From an uncultured Bacteroidales bacterium (GTDB lineage: Bacteria; Bacteroidota; Bacteroidia; Bacteroidales; Paludibacteraceae), in assembly GCA_937911235.1 (NCBI GenBank), contig CALDPN010000129.1:1-26803 (forward strand): DNA of 26,803 bases, given 5' to 3'. Of the stretch, positions 17,001-23,849 are shown piece by piece (the stretch's first letter is position 1; every line of letters starts with the position of its first letter). A program made the translations under genes and the position numbers. Under the pieces are notes generated by a model. It was given only the letters and a program-made list of their open reading frames with translations. It ran no database searches and was not told the DNA's origin.

Positions 17001-19216
17001 GTGGTTGCTGTATAATTTGTTCCACCAATAGTTAAAGTATAATTTGGAGAACCATTTGAGATTATAACTTTTGTTCCTGTTGTTGTACTTCCTTTACAGA
17101 TATTTTCACTTGCAACTGCAAATTTTGCAGTTGGAACAGGATTTACTGTAATGTCACTTGATGCTTTAACAAGCGCAGACTCAGAATCCCATGTTAGGTC
17201 AAATGTTTTTGCAATATAAGATTTAATAGATTTAATTTGAGAAGCAGTAATTGCAGCTGTAGATTTTAAATCTAATGTTAAAGTTTTAGAACCATTTGCA
17301 GCTAAGTTAAACTCTGCAAAACCAGTAAATACCGTGGTTGTTCCTGCATTGTAAGCAGTTACACCTTCTGGAATCTCAACTGCCACTTTCACTCCAGTCA
17401 CTGCCACATTAAGTGGGTTTGTTACTTTAAGTGTAAGAGTATTTTTATCTACCCCATCAGCACAGATACTTCCATCTGACAAGTTAGAAATTAATCCTAA
17501 GTTTGTAACATTAGCTGTTACGGTATTGGTAATAGCATATATACCGCAAGCAGAAGGGTTACCTTGAGCTGCAATATTTATTGCCTCTTCTGCTGTATTT
17601 GCAATAATTACACGATACAAAGTAGGATTTGCTTCTGGAATTACTTCTAATTCTGTTTTGTTTACTTCTGGCTGGCCAATAGGCATCCAACCTGCTTTAT
17701 TAGATTGATATTGCCATAAGTAATATGGATTTTCCATTACACCACTAATGATAGAAGCAGTAAGAGTTTCCTTTTGTCCAGGAATAATAGTAAATTCTTC
17801 TGTACCATTTGAGCAAACTAAATTTGCTTTTGGAGTACAAACACTAAATGTAATATCGTCTAATAATAAGTCGTTACCACAACCAGATTCTGCTAAGTTT
17901 AATAATTTTAAAGTAACCTTATCAGCAGACTTAGAATTGAACATTACCGCAATTTTTTCCCATTTACCTTCTTCAAGTGGAATATAGTCTGTGGTATAGC
18001 GAGACAATTCTGCGTTAGATGTAGCGTCATAAAGAATGAATCTTACTTTTGCTTTTACACTACAACCTCTATTCGCAGCTGTAGCAGAAGCGATATATGC
18101 AGAGAAATTGATGTATGTATTTTGGCATACATCTACAGTAGATTCGTATAAAATATCTGTTTGACTTTTACCATCTCTACAGTTGTAGAATAACATACCA
18201 CCATTTGTATTGCCTGTATGGTCGGTTATATTTTGATACCATTGACCATTATTACACTCACAAGCGTGAGTATCACCTTGTTTTTGAGTACCACAACCTG
18301 CATAGAATGGATTTGCAAGTACTGCATAGTAACCTGCGTTTTCAATTGCAGTACAAGAAGTGGTCATTGCTGTATATGAAGATGTAGGAACTTTTGCAGT
18401 AAAGCCTGTACCAGATTTTGAATAAGAAGCTCTACCTTTGTCATCTGAGAATGTTCCAAAGTCTTCTGTATAAATAATTCTAGTATTTGCAGCATCGCAT
18501 TCTAAAGCTTCAATATAGTCATCTTCTTCGTCATCGCCACCTGTCTCTCCAGAAGACTCCAACACCATATATATTTCATTTGATGCTTGTTTGTAGTAGA
18601 AACTATAAGTACCAGTAACTGAAATTATGATATTATTATCATCTCCACCATTTCCTCTAGTGCAGAAACCTCCTTTATCACCACTTTTTACTTGGTCATA
18701 ACCAGCCCAAATATTACCAGCATAGTTAATTTTTAATTGAGTGTCTGCTCCTAACTCCACATTTTTAAGTTCGAATTGATCTCCATTTTTGGTCATTTGT
18801 TTACCTGTACCCCAAGTATCAAATGAGCCTTTAAGGTAGGCATCTAATGCCACTGTCACTTCAGTTGCTGTAACTGTAATCACACTACCATTAAATGATA
18901 TGGTAACATCAGCATTTTTAGTCAATTTCACTGAAATATTATCTCCATTGTTGCAACTATTCTTTGTCACAACACCAGAAACATTCACTGTTGTACCACA
19001 AGCCCATTGTTTATCCCAGTTGTTGCTTTGTGAGATTTTAAATTGATAATCTCCTGCAGTTTGTGCGAAATAGGTGTATTGATTATTACCCATCTCTCTA
19101 TGGGTCCAATCACCACCCCAACCTGCAATGTAGTATGCACTCACTTGCATTGGCATAACAAATCCAAGCAAGACAAACCACATAAATAGAATTGATTTCT
19201 TAAATGATTTTTTCAT
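11048..19216 (-). CDS. Giant modular surface adhesin (SprB-like) with type B T9SS C-terminal domain
   Basis: A 2722-residue secreted protein, with a signal peptide ending MPMQVSA before YYIAGW. Residues about 28-220 are two aromatic-rich modules (AGWGGDWTHREM; YLKGSFDTWG) resembling starch-binding-type E-set folds. An acidic linker (GDDEEDD) is near 225. Residues about 240-460 hold the beta-sandwich-like region shared with the 1251-aa protein (GGMLFYNC, INFSAYIASATA, GNDLLLDDITFSVC). From 460 to 2640 there are roughly 20 Ig/PKD-like modules of 70-100 residues, many with a Cys pair whose second member is in an NGC or GKC motif. They include three DUF11-like modules (near 575, 1137 and 1512) and four with the YxxC signature (near 885, 1274, 1642 and 2487). 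Residues 2641-2722 are the type B/CHU_C sorting domain. It has its own promoter and terminator. Size and context fit a gliding or attachment adhesin like SprB; the role is inferred. Confidence 0.88.
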   Translation of the reverse strand: MKKSFKKSILFMWFVLLGFVMPMQVSAYYIAGWGGDWTHREMGNNQYTYFAQTAGDYQFKISQSNNWDKQWACGTTVNVSGVVTKNSCNNGDNISVKLTKNADVTISFNGSVITVTATEVTVALDAYLKGSFDTWGTGKQMTKNGDQFELKNVELGADTQLKINYAGNIWAGYDQVKSGDKGGFCTRGNGGDDNNIIISVTGTYSFYYKQASNEIYMVLESSGETGGDDEEDDYIEALECDAANTRIIYTEDFGTFSDDKGRASYSKSGTGFTAKVPTSSYTAMTTSCTAIENAGYYAVLANPFYAGCGTQKQGDTHACECNNGQWYQNITDHTGNTNGGMLFYNCRDGKSQTDILYESTVDVCQNTYINFSAYIASATAANRGCSVKAKVRFILYDATSNAELSRYTTDYIPLEEGKWEKIAVMFNSKSADKVTLKLLNLAESGCGNDLLLDDITFSVCTPKANLVCSNGTEEFTIIPGQKETLTASIISGVMENPYYLWQYQSNKAGWMPIGQPEVNKTELEVIPEANPTLYRVIIANTAEEAINIAAQGNPSACGIYAITNTVTANVTNLGLISNLSDGSICADGVDKNTLTLKVTNPLNVAVTGVKVAVEIPEGVTAYNAGTTTVFTGFAEFNLAANGSKTLTLDLKSTAAITASQIKSIKSYIAKTFDLTWDSESALVKASSDITVNPVPTAKFAVASENICKGSTTTGTKVIISNGSPNYTLTIGGTNYTATTSPYLFAVIPTSTTTYTLTKVMDAKGCYSTPTSNNTVTVNVEEIKITTHPASTSVCVGAGATFSVVASGVDKYQWQVSSDNSNWNNISGATASTYSISTTTASDNNKYYRVIVSKNGGKCDAVESNSAKLTVKTTAVPTLTKSEYKECATSGNVQLSTLFSGTGLKFYSDAALTNEVTKFSASEVVTGKKYYATQTINGCTSAATEISVTVKGVPTLNSVSTDKDAICKGESNAELTYSVSGGLAPYTLYIDRTEAGTTTTVNPSVSATGTYPVNPSSDATYEFTKVVDANGCESTSNKKVSIDVQEINVIANISDDNVCADKTKTFTVNASGDNLNYKWYESTNGGISFAQVGTNLATYTTGSFSMGDQKQYKVVVSQNPEVCKAVEGLAKITVQDCSGFEITYNAETSAEVCKGDNIKLKVTLKNNSSENATNVEVVLTDIADQRQVSRNASSGSYYTHSTGIWAIPSLASGATATLTLEIEGTNVVKDLVSKAYVIKSGTTTYTEATTKAFASKKITVKDITAAPTLIPETYKGCPEEDMLNLNTQVSSDATNLKFYTTETGTESVTQANKNTVGTTTYWVSNTKVGECESPRTKLDITVYPQPTATLSGNSTICNGGSANLLVTLTGKPSYIVKLSNGSEPTLNATGNITVSPTSTTTYTLLEVKDGHGCYATLSGSAKVTVNNKPSITINENPHPSYCAGMQYTLPTVTVTNNGSTVTSEGWYLAGVKLNSNNVTFQMSDVGKKLVYKASNTCGETEREFISSLVVEDCADLVLVYSLDKSDYCAGDEAVLTATIKNNGTTDLSDVKLNQTWSGAQNNVTTTQDKGTYSNGNWNIPTLPAGESAILTITFKATTAEIFKMHVTAANGVTYSSYDASVAKATTDLVVKEISSNVVANNYISCPTDGAEFPITNLVTSNKDGLKVMGKNDAGEYYDLTSVPMVNPSVQTTSTTYYITNTENGKCESTTPTPVTVEVYKPVTASISAPVEVCYGNNSAVEISLDGVAPYVVVYNNGTSDVPLDNITTSTVTINDALYTTTTYSLVSVTDKNGCEAPISSDDKATIKVNELPTIASVEIEDDDDYICQGITTNLIVTFTGNAPFTFTINGTQYTSDDNEFEMEISQAGRYVVENLVDAKCSSAADSQASATLYVEAIPELTVSPTSAKLDCNNEETTITASGAFTYSWTDDKGTAAQSGTSILAKQTGSETTYTVVGTSEHGCVSEAVSVTVTENFVKPYAEIVIRQLDDSGAQEEVKELNCTHSRIALDADITQTQETIVKYEWSTLSENNSTGVTAPGVYTLIVTGENGCTYTTDFEVTQNVTKPELTIENYVIDPETGNQVSTSTLTCADTEITLSVESQNANATEGVEFKWYDTQEFEIAEPLATGNTLNINTPAEYIVVAKGGNGCRVFKTFDITEDKENPNVEISASSDIITCSVPEVELTATSDVSVSYEWNDTNKTTSATLNVEEGGVYEVLVTAENGCKNTASYTVTQRTDLPVVEITPSEEKVTCKPNTLTASGAKTYTWSTEEAKDAIEVTTGGTYTVYGENEYGCVGEAEITLEEDKLAPSIKLTADTTWVTCRREKAVLTAEVTNAEDTRTYSYTWAQNNEVSNVTKSTFDAKVEATYKVTITDETNACKAEKTINIKENKQKPLIDIQSLPSVCLPATVDLKDAVGPNTKADEVKYFADATLTQQLTDTNIEAAVNAVYYVVGYEVDNNGCVGDPIAIPVVLKPSTSKPVVENYDECAEVGTKTLSSLVKSDKTKLVFFEDETSEAPIADLFSTSAENTTTTYWVSNTKTGACESERVAIEVKIAGYIDFSVEASQTRLPAGQEVTITVTPLSDTPVDEYVWYRGDEVVQATDELELTEQLYLNEKYSVQAVGRCNSPKKEVDVEAIWPTAFTPHNGNGLNDTFAKGMNIIVFNRFYTKIYEGPDGWDGSINGAMNDGKETAVPGVYYYSVLLPNGQVKKGTIEIVKVD

Positions 19217-19282
19217 AATATTTGATTTATTTTGTTTTATTTTCTTTTCTTTCTATAAATGCAAACGTTTATGCTCAATTGG

Positions 19283-19314
19283 CAAATTTAAGATTTATTT
19301 ACTTAAAATGCATA
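19283..19314 (-). promoter_or_regulatory. Promoter of the giant adhesin
   Basis: Minus-strand TATG (19314-19311, one mismatch to TTTG), 20 bases, then TAAATTTG (19290-19283), matching TAnnTTTG. The predicted start is near 19276, giving a leader of about 60 nt. The distance from the -7 box to the adjacent terminator hairpin (27 bases) equals that at the other adhesin promoter, which supports the call. Confidence 0.6.
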
Positions 19315-19316
19315 AA

Positions 19317-19350
19317 AAAATCTCCATTTCTGCTTAAAAACGGAGATTTT
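19317..19350 (-). terminator. Terminator of the dnaN-exonuclease transcript
   Basis: A 9-bp stem (19317-19325 with 19342-19350, AAAATCTCC/GGAGATTTT) that can extend by three A-T pairs past one mismatch, followed by a T run on the minus strand. It is homologous to the hairpin at 10936-10969, with compensating base changes in the two arms. Confidence 0.78.
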
Positions 19351-19370
19351 AGTTATAAATGTTAAATTAA

Positions 19371-19395
19371 TGCACACTATTTAATTATCTGTGCA
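19371..19395. repeat. TGCACA-N13-TGTGCA inverted repeat upstream of the giant adhesin
   Basis: TGCACA (19371-19376) and TGTGCA (19390-19395) flank a 13-nt spacer, with imperfect AT-rich extension on both sides. It occupies the same place relative to terminator and promoter as the perfect inverted repeat at 10982-11024. It lies within the 8 bases before the exonuclease stop codon and may extend into that region. Confidence 0.6.
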
Positions 19396-19403
19396 CGATA
19401 ATT

Positions 19404-20168
19404 TTATATCTTACTTTTTAACATTATACGAGTAAATGCTTGTTTTGTGGTAAGTGGAAAATCCGCTTGCATAATCCAACCGAAATATCCTGGGTCTGCT
19501 TTAAGAACTTCTGCAGCAATTTTTCCTCTATATTTTCCGAAGTTTATTACTTCCTCGCCTTTTTCGTTATAAACTAAGTGACCTGCAAAGTCAACATTTT
19601 TATTGTGAGAAGTAAACTCAGAAAGATATGCCATATCATTTTCTAGGTCTGGATATTTATCCAACTGACCTTTAAGTACTTCGTATGTGGCACGAGTATC
19701 TGCTAGTGCATTATGTGCGTTTGTTAAATCTTTACCACAATAAAACTTATATGCAGCCACAAGATTGCGTTGTTCTTTTTTGAAGAAAATAGTTTGCACA
19801 TCTATCTTTTTGCAGCGAGAAAGGTCTATATCTGCTCCTACTCTTAAAAACTCTTCTGCTAGCAGTGGCAAGTCGAACTTATTTGAATTGTAACCTGCTA
19901 TATCTGAACCTTTAAAATCTTTTACTAATACACTTGCAAGTTCTCTAAATGTAGGTTTATCGGCTACATCTGCATCTGAAATACCATGAATAGCAGTGGT
20001 TTCTGCAGGGATAGGCATTTCTGGATTTATCAAAAAGTTTTTTTCTTCTTCTGTGCCATTAGGGTTTACTTTAATGTATGCAATTTGCACAATTCTGTCT
20101 TTGCACACATCAAGCCCAGTGGTTTCAAGGTCGAAGAATATTATCGGATTTTTTAAATTTAAATTCAT
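19404..20168 (-). CDS. DnaQ-like DEDDh 3'-5' exonuclease with C-terminal DUF3820-like segment
   Basis: A 254-residue cytosolic exonuclease related to the DNA polymerase III epsilon subunit. The acidic catalytic set is visible: D13 and E15 in FFDLETTGLD, D99 in GYNSNKFDLPLL, and H152 with D157 in HNALADTRAT. After the roughly 170-residue exonuclease domain there is a short C-terminal segment containing FGKYRGKIAAEVLKADPGYF and GWIMQADFPL, typical of a DUF3820-like module found in Bacteroidota exonucleases. It starts 11 bases after the dnaN stop, so it is co-transcribed with the sliding clamp; a proofreading or repair role on clamp-loaded DNA is a reasonable inference. The start MNLNLKNPIIFFDLE fits the family. 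Confidence 0.92.
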   Translation of the reverse strand: MNLNLKNPIIFFDLETTGLDVCKDRIVQIAYIKVNPNGTEEEKNFLINPEMPIPAETTAIHGISDADVADKPTFRELASVLVKDFKGSDIAGYNSNKFDLPLLAEEFLRVGADIDLSRCKKIDVQTIFFKKEQRNLVAAYKFYCGKDLTNAHNALADTRATYEVLKGQLDKYPDLENDMAYLSEFTSHNKNVDFAGHLVYNEKGEEVINFGKYRGKIAAEVLKADPGYFGWIMQADFPLTTKQAFTRIMLKSKI

Positions 20169-20179
20169 AAAATAACTAA

Positions 20180-21298
20180 TTACACTAGCATTGGGGTAAC
20201 TAACATTGTAACCTCAGTATTCTCTGCCTGATTTACAGGAAGCACAAGCATTGGTCTTGTTCTATCGATAAGTTTTAATTCTATTTCAGTAACAGGGCTT
20301 ATAGCACTTAAAATAGCTAACATTAAGTCTGAACGGATGCCTAGCTCGATGCTATCTACACCATTTAGGGTACATTCTACATTTTCTTCACCAGAAACTG
20401 AATAGTCTAAATCTTGGCTTAGAAGGTGGATATTGTTTGATGTGATAGACATGCGTACAAGGTTTGTTGCTGAAGAGCAAGCTGCTACACGTGTAAGAGC
20501 CACGCGAAATACGTCTGCATTTACAAATACAGAGATAGGCATTTCTCTTGGGATAACAGCTTTATAGTTTGGATAGTTACCTTCTACTAAACGGCTCACT
20601 AATAGATAGTTTGCGGTTTTAAAGTAGATGCTTGATGAATCAAATTTAATATTTAGTTCACCTTTATCTTTTGCTAAGAAGTTTTTAAGAGCACCTACAC
20701 TTCTTGAAGGCCATACAAGACGTTTTGCATCTTCGCTACCTAGGTTGTTGTATTTAACCATAGCAAGTTTGTGAGCATCTGTTGCTACAAAATATAAACC
20801 TTCTGGAGTAACATCCACACAAACACTAATCATAATAGGACGAAGTTCGTCGTTGCTTGCTGCAAATAAGGTTTTATTAATACCTTCCATAACAGAATCT
20901 GCAGGAAGATTAATTTCTCTAGCATCGTCGGCAAGTCCTCTAGCAGCAGGATATTCAGATGCAGACTGACCTATATAGTTGTATTTACCAGCAGAAGATT
21001 TAATCTCTAATGAATAGCTACGTTCGTCTATTGTAAACACAAGTGGTTGATTTCCAAATTTTGACAAGAAGCTAATTTGGCTACCTAAGATAAGGAAACT
21101 ACCTTCGCCTTCTGGGCTTTCTACTTTCATTGTTGCTGTTAGGGTAATATCACCATCAGAACCTGTAAGTGATAGATTATCACCATAAAGGTCGAATTTT
21201 ACAAAGTTGAAAACTGGTGTAATAGGTTTTGAAGACATTACGTGAAGCACTTGTTGTAAGCGCTCTGAAAACTCTGCTGAAGAAACTGTGAATTTCAT
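20180..21298 (-). CDS. dnaN: DNA polymerase III beta subunit (sliding clamp)
   Basis: A 372-residue homologue of the beta clamp, which forms a dimeric ring around DNA and tethers the replicative polymerase. The start MKFTVSSAEFSERLQQVLHV is the typical Bacteroidota DnaN N-terminus. Recognisable clamp segments are KFDLYGDNLSLTGSDGDITL in domain 1, FVATDAHKLAMVKY in domain 2, and the C-terminal PVNQAENTEVTMLVTPMLV strand ending the third domain. Length is normal for three clamp domains. It lies between gldFG and the exonuclease gene, not next to dnaA. A TAnnTTTG box at 21340-21333 may allow separate transcription from gldFG. Confidence 0.96.
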   Translation of the reverse strand: MKFTVSSAEFSERLQQVLHVMSSKPITPVFNFVKFDLYGDNLSLTGSDGDITLTATMKVESPEGEGSFLILGSQISFLSKFGNQPLVFTIDERSYSLEIKSSAGKYNYIGQSASEYPAARGLADDAREINLPADSVMEGINKTLFAASNDELRPIMISVCVDVTPEGLYFVATDAHKLAMVKYNNLGSEDAKRLVWPSRSVGALKNFLAKDKGELNIKFDSSSIYFKTANYLLVSRLVEGNYPNYKAVIPREMPISVFVNADVFRVALTRVAACSSATNLVRMSITSNNIHLLSQDLDYSVSGEENVECTLNGVDSIELGIRSDLMLAILSAISPVTEIELKLIDRTRPMLVLPVNQAENTEVTMLVTPMLV

Positions 21299-21332
21299 AT
21301 ATAGTTAGGTTAAACATTTATTTATTAAAGTA

Positions 21333-21340
21333 CAAAAATA
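21333..21340 (-). promoter_or_regulatory. Possible -7 box for dnaN
   Basis: TATTTTTG on the minus strand matches TAnnTTTG and is 35 bases from the dnaN start, giving a short leader. No TTTG at the -33 position was found and the region is very AT-rich, so chance is possible. Confidence 0.35.
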
Positions 21341-21360
21341 TATTTTTTAATGATAATTTC

Positions 21361-23730
21361 CTATTTCGTATTTTGATTTTTACGAACAAATTGGAAGATT
21401 AGAGAAATAATTATCAACAATAAAACTGGTACTGTCATACAGAACCACTTCCAAAAGTCTCCATTTTTAGCAACTTTTTCTTTATCTAATATGCGAAGAC
21501 TTATTTTTTTATTTCTTAGCTGCATCCAGTCGCCATCGTCTGCTAAATAATTTACTGCATTTAGCATAAAGTCGTTGTTACCAAACTGCATCTTCATATA
21601 TTTATCGTAGCCAAGAGGAAGTGGCTCATAACCAGAGGCAAAACCTTGCAAAGAATTTAGTGCAATAGAGCCATCTGCCACCACTATCATTTTGGTATTT
21701 TCGCTTTGCTTTATTGGTTTCACACCTGCAGTAACAATACCTTCTGGAGCAAGTCTATTGGCATAAACAGACTTAAATTTACCTTCAAGTAGCACTGCCA
21801 CTGGCATATACGAATATGCAAAATAAGGCGACTCAGGAGAAAGATTTACAATATCTGCCGAAAGCTGCATTGGTGCTTTTTCTAGAGCTGTTTTAGACGA
21901 AGAACAAAGTAACACTGTGCCACTCACAGAGTCGTTCTCTCCTACCTTTTCCACGTATGAAGAAAACTCTGCCTTCACTGGCGCTATATTTCTTGTTATT
22001 GCATGACTTGGCAGAGTCATAAGAAGCGGAGAATAGTACCAAGGCATTGGTGCAAAGTTTGGCTCTTGTCCTTCTAAAGATGTATTAATTGGCACTGTGG
22101 CACATTGAATATCAAGCAGCATCATTGGCTGTATGCGCACTCCGTATGTAAAGAGTTGGTCCGTTAAGTTTAAATCGTTTGGCTTGCCTACTTCACCATT
22201 TGTTGCCACACCATCCACAAGCCAAATTACTCTACCGCCTCGCATAATATATTGGTCTAAAATATATTTATCAGACTCTGAAAAGGCTGTTTGAGGCTCG
22301 GCGATGATTACTACTTTATAGTCGTTTAATATATTAGGATCGCCACCCAACACTCCTCTATCTACCTGATAGTAACGAGAAAGACCCTCTGTTAAACTAT
22401 ACACAAAATGTTCTTCCGCCTCGCCATGACCCTCTAAAAACGCCACTTTTACTACCTCTTTCTGAGTTAATATGCGTAAGGCATCTGTGAAGGCATATTC
22501 AAGATTTTCAATTGAAGAATTTAAGTTTTCATCACCAGAGCGACCAGCTATATTTTGCAGCAGAGGCACTGTAATTGTATCTCCTGCATGGGAAAACACT
22601 GCCCATGGAAAGATTACTTTTTGAAGGGTATTTCCGTTGTTGTCATAGTCGTGAACCATGGTTGGCTGCAGACCTTTTCTCTGCATTTTTGCCATGATTT
22701 GATTTCTAGTTTTTTCAGATGTAGCTTCTTTTAAAGGGTCTGTAAACTTCACATTCAGACCTACAGAAGCATATCTATCCATTTCGTCTAGCAAGTATGC
22801 TACAGATTTTTTAAGTCTTAAAAAGCCCACATTCATATCACCATCGAGATACACATCTACCTTCACTCCGTTTTCCTGATTTTCAAGCAGATTTTTTGTG
22901 CTTTCTGATATACTATGACGTTTTTCAGCTGTTAAATCTAGTCTCCAAACCACATTAGATACAAGTAGATTTGTCATTATTAGTGCCAACGATACACCTA
23001 GCAATCGCAAAGAAAATCTTTTTCTAAATGTGATTAAAAGGAAGAATTGACTAATGGTAATGAAGTACCAAATATCAGAAAAATCTATCACCCCACGGCT
23101 CATAGAATCGTAGTGATAAGCTATGCCCATAGAGGAAATAAAATCCTTAACATTTACGTTTGTTGGAATAAAAGAAAGCATTTCAAATCCGTAATAAAAT
23201 ACAAAACATAAAAATGCTGAGCCCACAAATGATATAATAGGATTATCTGATAGCGACGAGAAAAATATACCTATTGCAGTGTAAAGACAAGCTAAAAATA
23301 TCAGCCCTATAAACGACCCAAAGAAACCTCCAAGGTCGATATTTGCAAATGGTGTACCTAGATAACAAACTGCTAATAAATAGAATAAAGTAAAAAATAA
23401 ACTTATAAGGGCTATTATTAGCGAGGCTAAATATTTTGATACTACTATGCTATACGGATGTATCGGACGTGTGCGAAGAATTTCTACAGTGCCAAGCCTA
23501 TATTCGTCGGAAAATGTTCGCATTGTGATGGCTGGTATTAGGAATAAAAACAGCCATGGAGCTAAGGTAAACAAACCATCAAGATTGGCATACCCACCCC
23601 ATAAAACATTATTTTCTCCTGGAATAAGCCACAAAAACGATGCAGTAAGAAGTAAATATACTGCTATAACTATTGGTCCAGTAAGTGTAGAAAAAAACGA
23701 ACGTAATTCTTTCTCTAATACAGCAAACAT
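21361..23730 (-). CDS. gldFG: GldF-GldG fusion: gliding-type ABC transporter permease plus auxiliary subunit
   Basis: One uninterrupted 789-residue ORF from the ATG at 23730 (MFAVLEKELRSFFSTLTGP). Residues 1 to about 240 are GldF, an ABC-2-type permease with six membrane segments and the SDEYRLGTVEILRTRPI signature. From about residue 245 it is GldG: one membrane segment (LLGVSLALIMTNLLVSNVVW), then WRLDLTAEKRHSISESTKNL, the periplasmic region with VAFLEGHGEAEEHF, and a C-terminal membrane anchor (FCMTVPVLLLIIISLIF). In Flavobacterium gldF and gldG are separate genes. The frame stays open 19 codons further upstream to an ATG at 23787, but that ATG lies inside the -7 box and family proteins begin at the chosen Met. 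The ATPase GldA is not in the window. The exported substrate is unknown. Confidence 0.88.
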   Translation of the reverse strand: MFAVLEKELRSFFSTLTGPIVIAVYLLLTASFLWLIPGENNVLWGGYANLDGLFTLAPWLFLFLIPAITMRTFSDEYRLGTVEILRTRPIHPYSIVVSKYLASLIIALISLFFTLFYLLAVCYLGTPFANIDLGGFFGSFIGLIFLACLYTAIGIFFSSLSDNPIISFVGSAFLCFVFYYGFEMLSFIPTNVNVKDFISSMGIAYHYDSMSRGVIDFSDIWYFITISQFFLLITFRKRFSLRLLGVSLALIMTNLLVSNVVWRLDLTAEKRHSISESTKNLLENQENGVKVDVYLDGDMNVGFLRLKKSVAYLLDEMDRYASVGLNVKFTDPLKEATSEKTRNQIMAKMQRKGLQPTMVHDYDNNGNTLQKVIFPWAVFSHAGDTITVPLLQNIAGRSGDENLNSSIENLEYAFTDALRILTQKEVVKVAFLEGHGEAEEHFVYSLTEGLSRYYQVDRGVLGGDPNILNDYKVVIIAEPQTAFSESDKYILDQYIMRGGRVIWLVDGVATNGEVGKPNDLNLTDQLFTYGVRIQPMMLLDIQCATVPINTSLEGQEPNFAPMPWYYSPLLMTLPSHAITRNIAPVKAEFSSYVEKVGENDSVSGTVLLCSSSKTALEKAPMQLSADIVNLSPESPYFAYSYMPVAVLLEGKFKSVYANRLAPEGIVTAGVKPIKQSENTKMIVVADGSIALNSLQGFASGYEPLPLGYDKYMKMQFGNNDFMLNAVNYLADDGDWMQLRNKKISLRILDKEKVAKNGDFWKWFCMTVPVLLLIIISLIFQFVRKNQNTK

Positions 23731-23784
23731 CTGCGTCTTGTTTATTAATTTGTTATTGCTTGCAATTTCTTTGCAAACGAAAGG

Positions 23785-23792
23785 CAAATATA
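23785..23792 (-). promoter_or_regulatory. -7 box for gldFG
   Basis: TATATTTG on the minus strand matches TAnnTTTG; no clear -33 TTTG is present. Transcription would begin near 23778 with a leader of about 47 nt to the ATG at 23730. It excludes the longer ORF start at 23787, which would lie upstream of the transcript. Confidence 0.5.
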
Positions 23793-23801
23793 AGAAAAAA
23801 G

Positions 23802-23833
23802 TTAGAAGTTTTTGCTTATTTTCACTATATTTG
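23802..23833 (+). promoter_or_regulatory. Promoter for the PagL-like gene
   Basis: TTAG (23802-23805, one mismatch to TTTG), 20 bases, then TATATTTG (23826-23833). The predicted start is near 23840, only about 10 bases before the chosen ATG at 23850. It is divergent from, and closely packed with, the gldFG -7 box. Confidence 0.55.
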
Positions 23834-23849
23834 TAGTGATTTTTGTTTT

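Noticed and set aside
11048..19216. Repeated Ig-like modules as a CRISPR or short tandem DNA repeat
   Set aside because: The modules are similar only at protein-pattern level; no exact direct repeats with regular spacers were seen in the DNA.
19260..19275. Near-palindrome GCAAACGTTTATGC at the predicted start of the giant adhesin transcript as an operator
   Set aside because: The symmetric core is only 8 bases and it is not present at the other adhesin promoter, so chance is likely.
23731..23787. Upstream ATG at 23787 as the start of gldFG
   Set aside because: The codon lies within the TATATTTG box and would not be in the transcript; the added 19 residues do not look like a GldF N-terminus, which begins at MFAVLEKEL.
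23760..23849. Longer N-terminus for the PagL-like protein
   Set aside because: The first 30 residues would precede the predicted transcription start, and they hide a normal signal peptide that begins at 23850.
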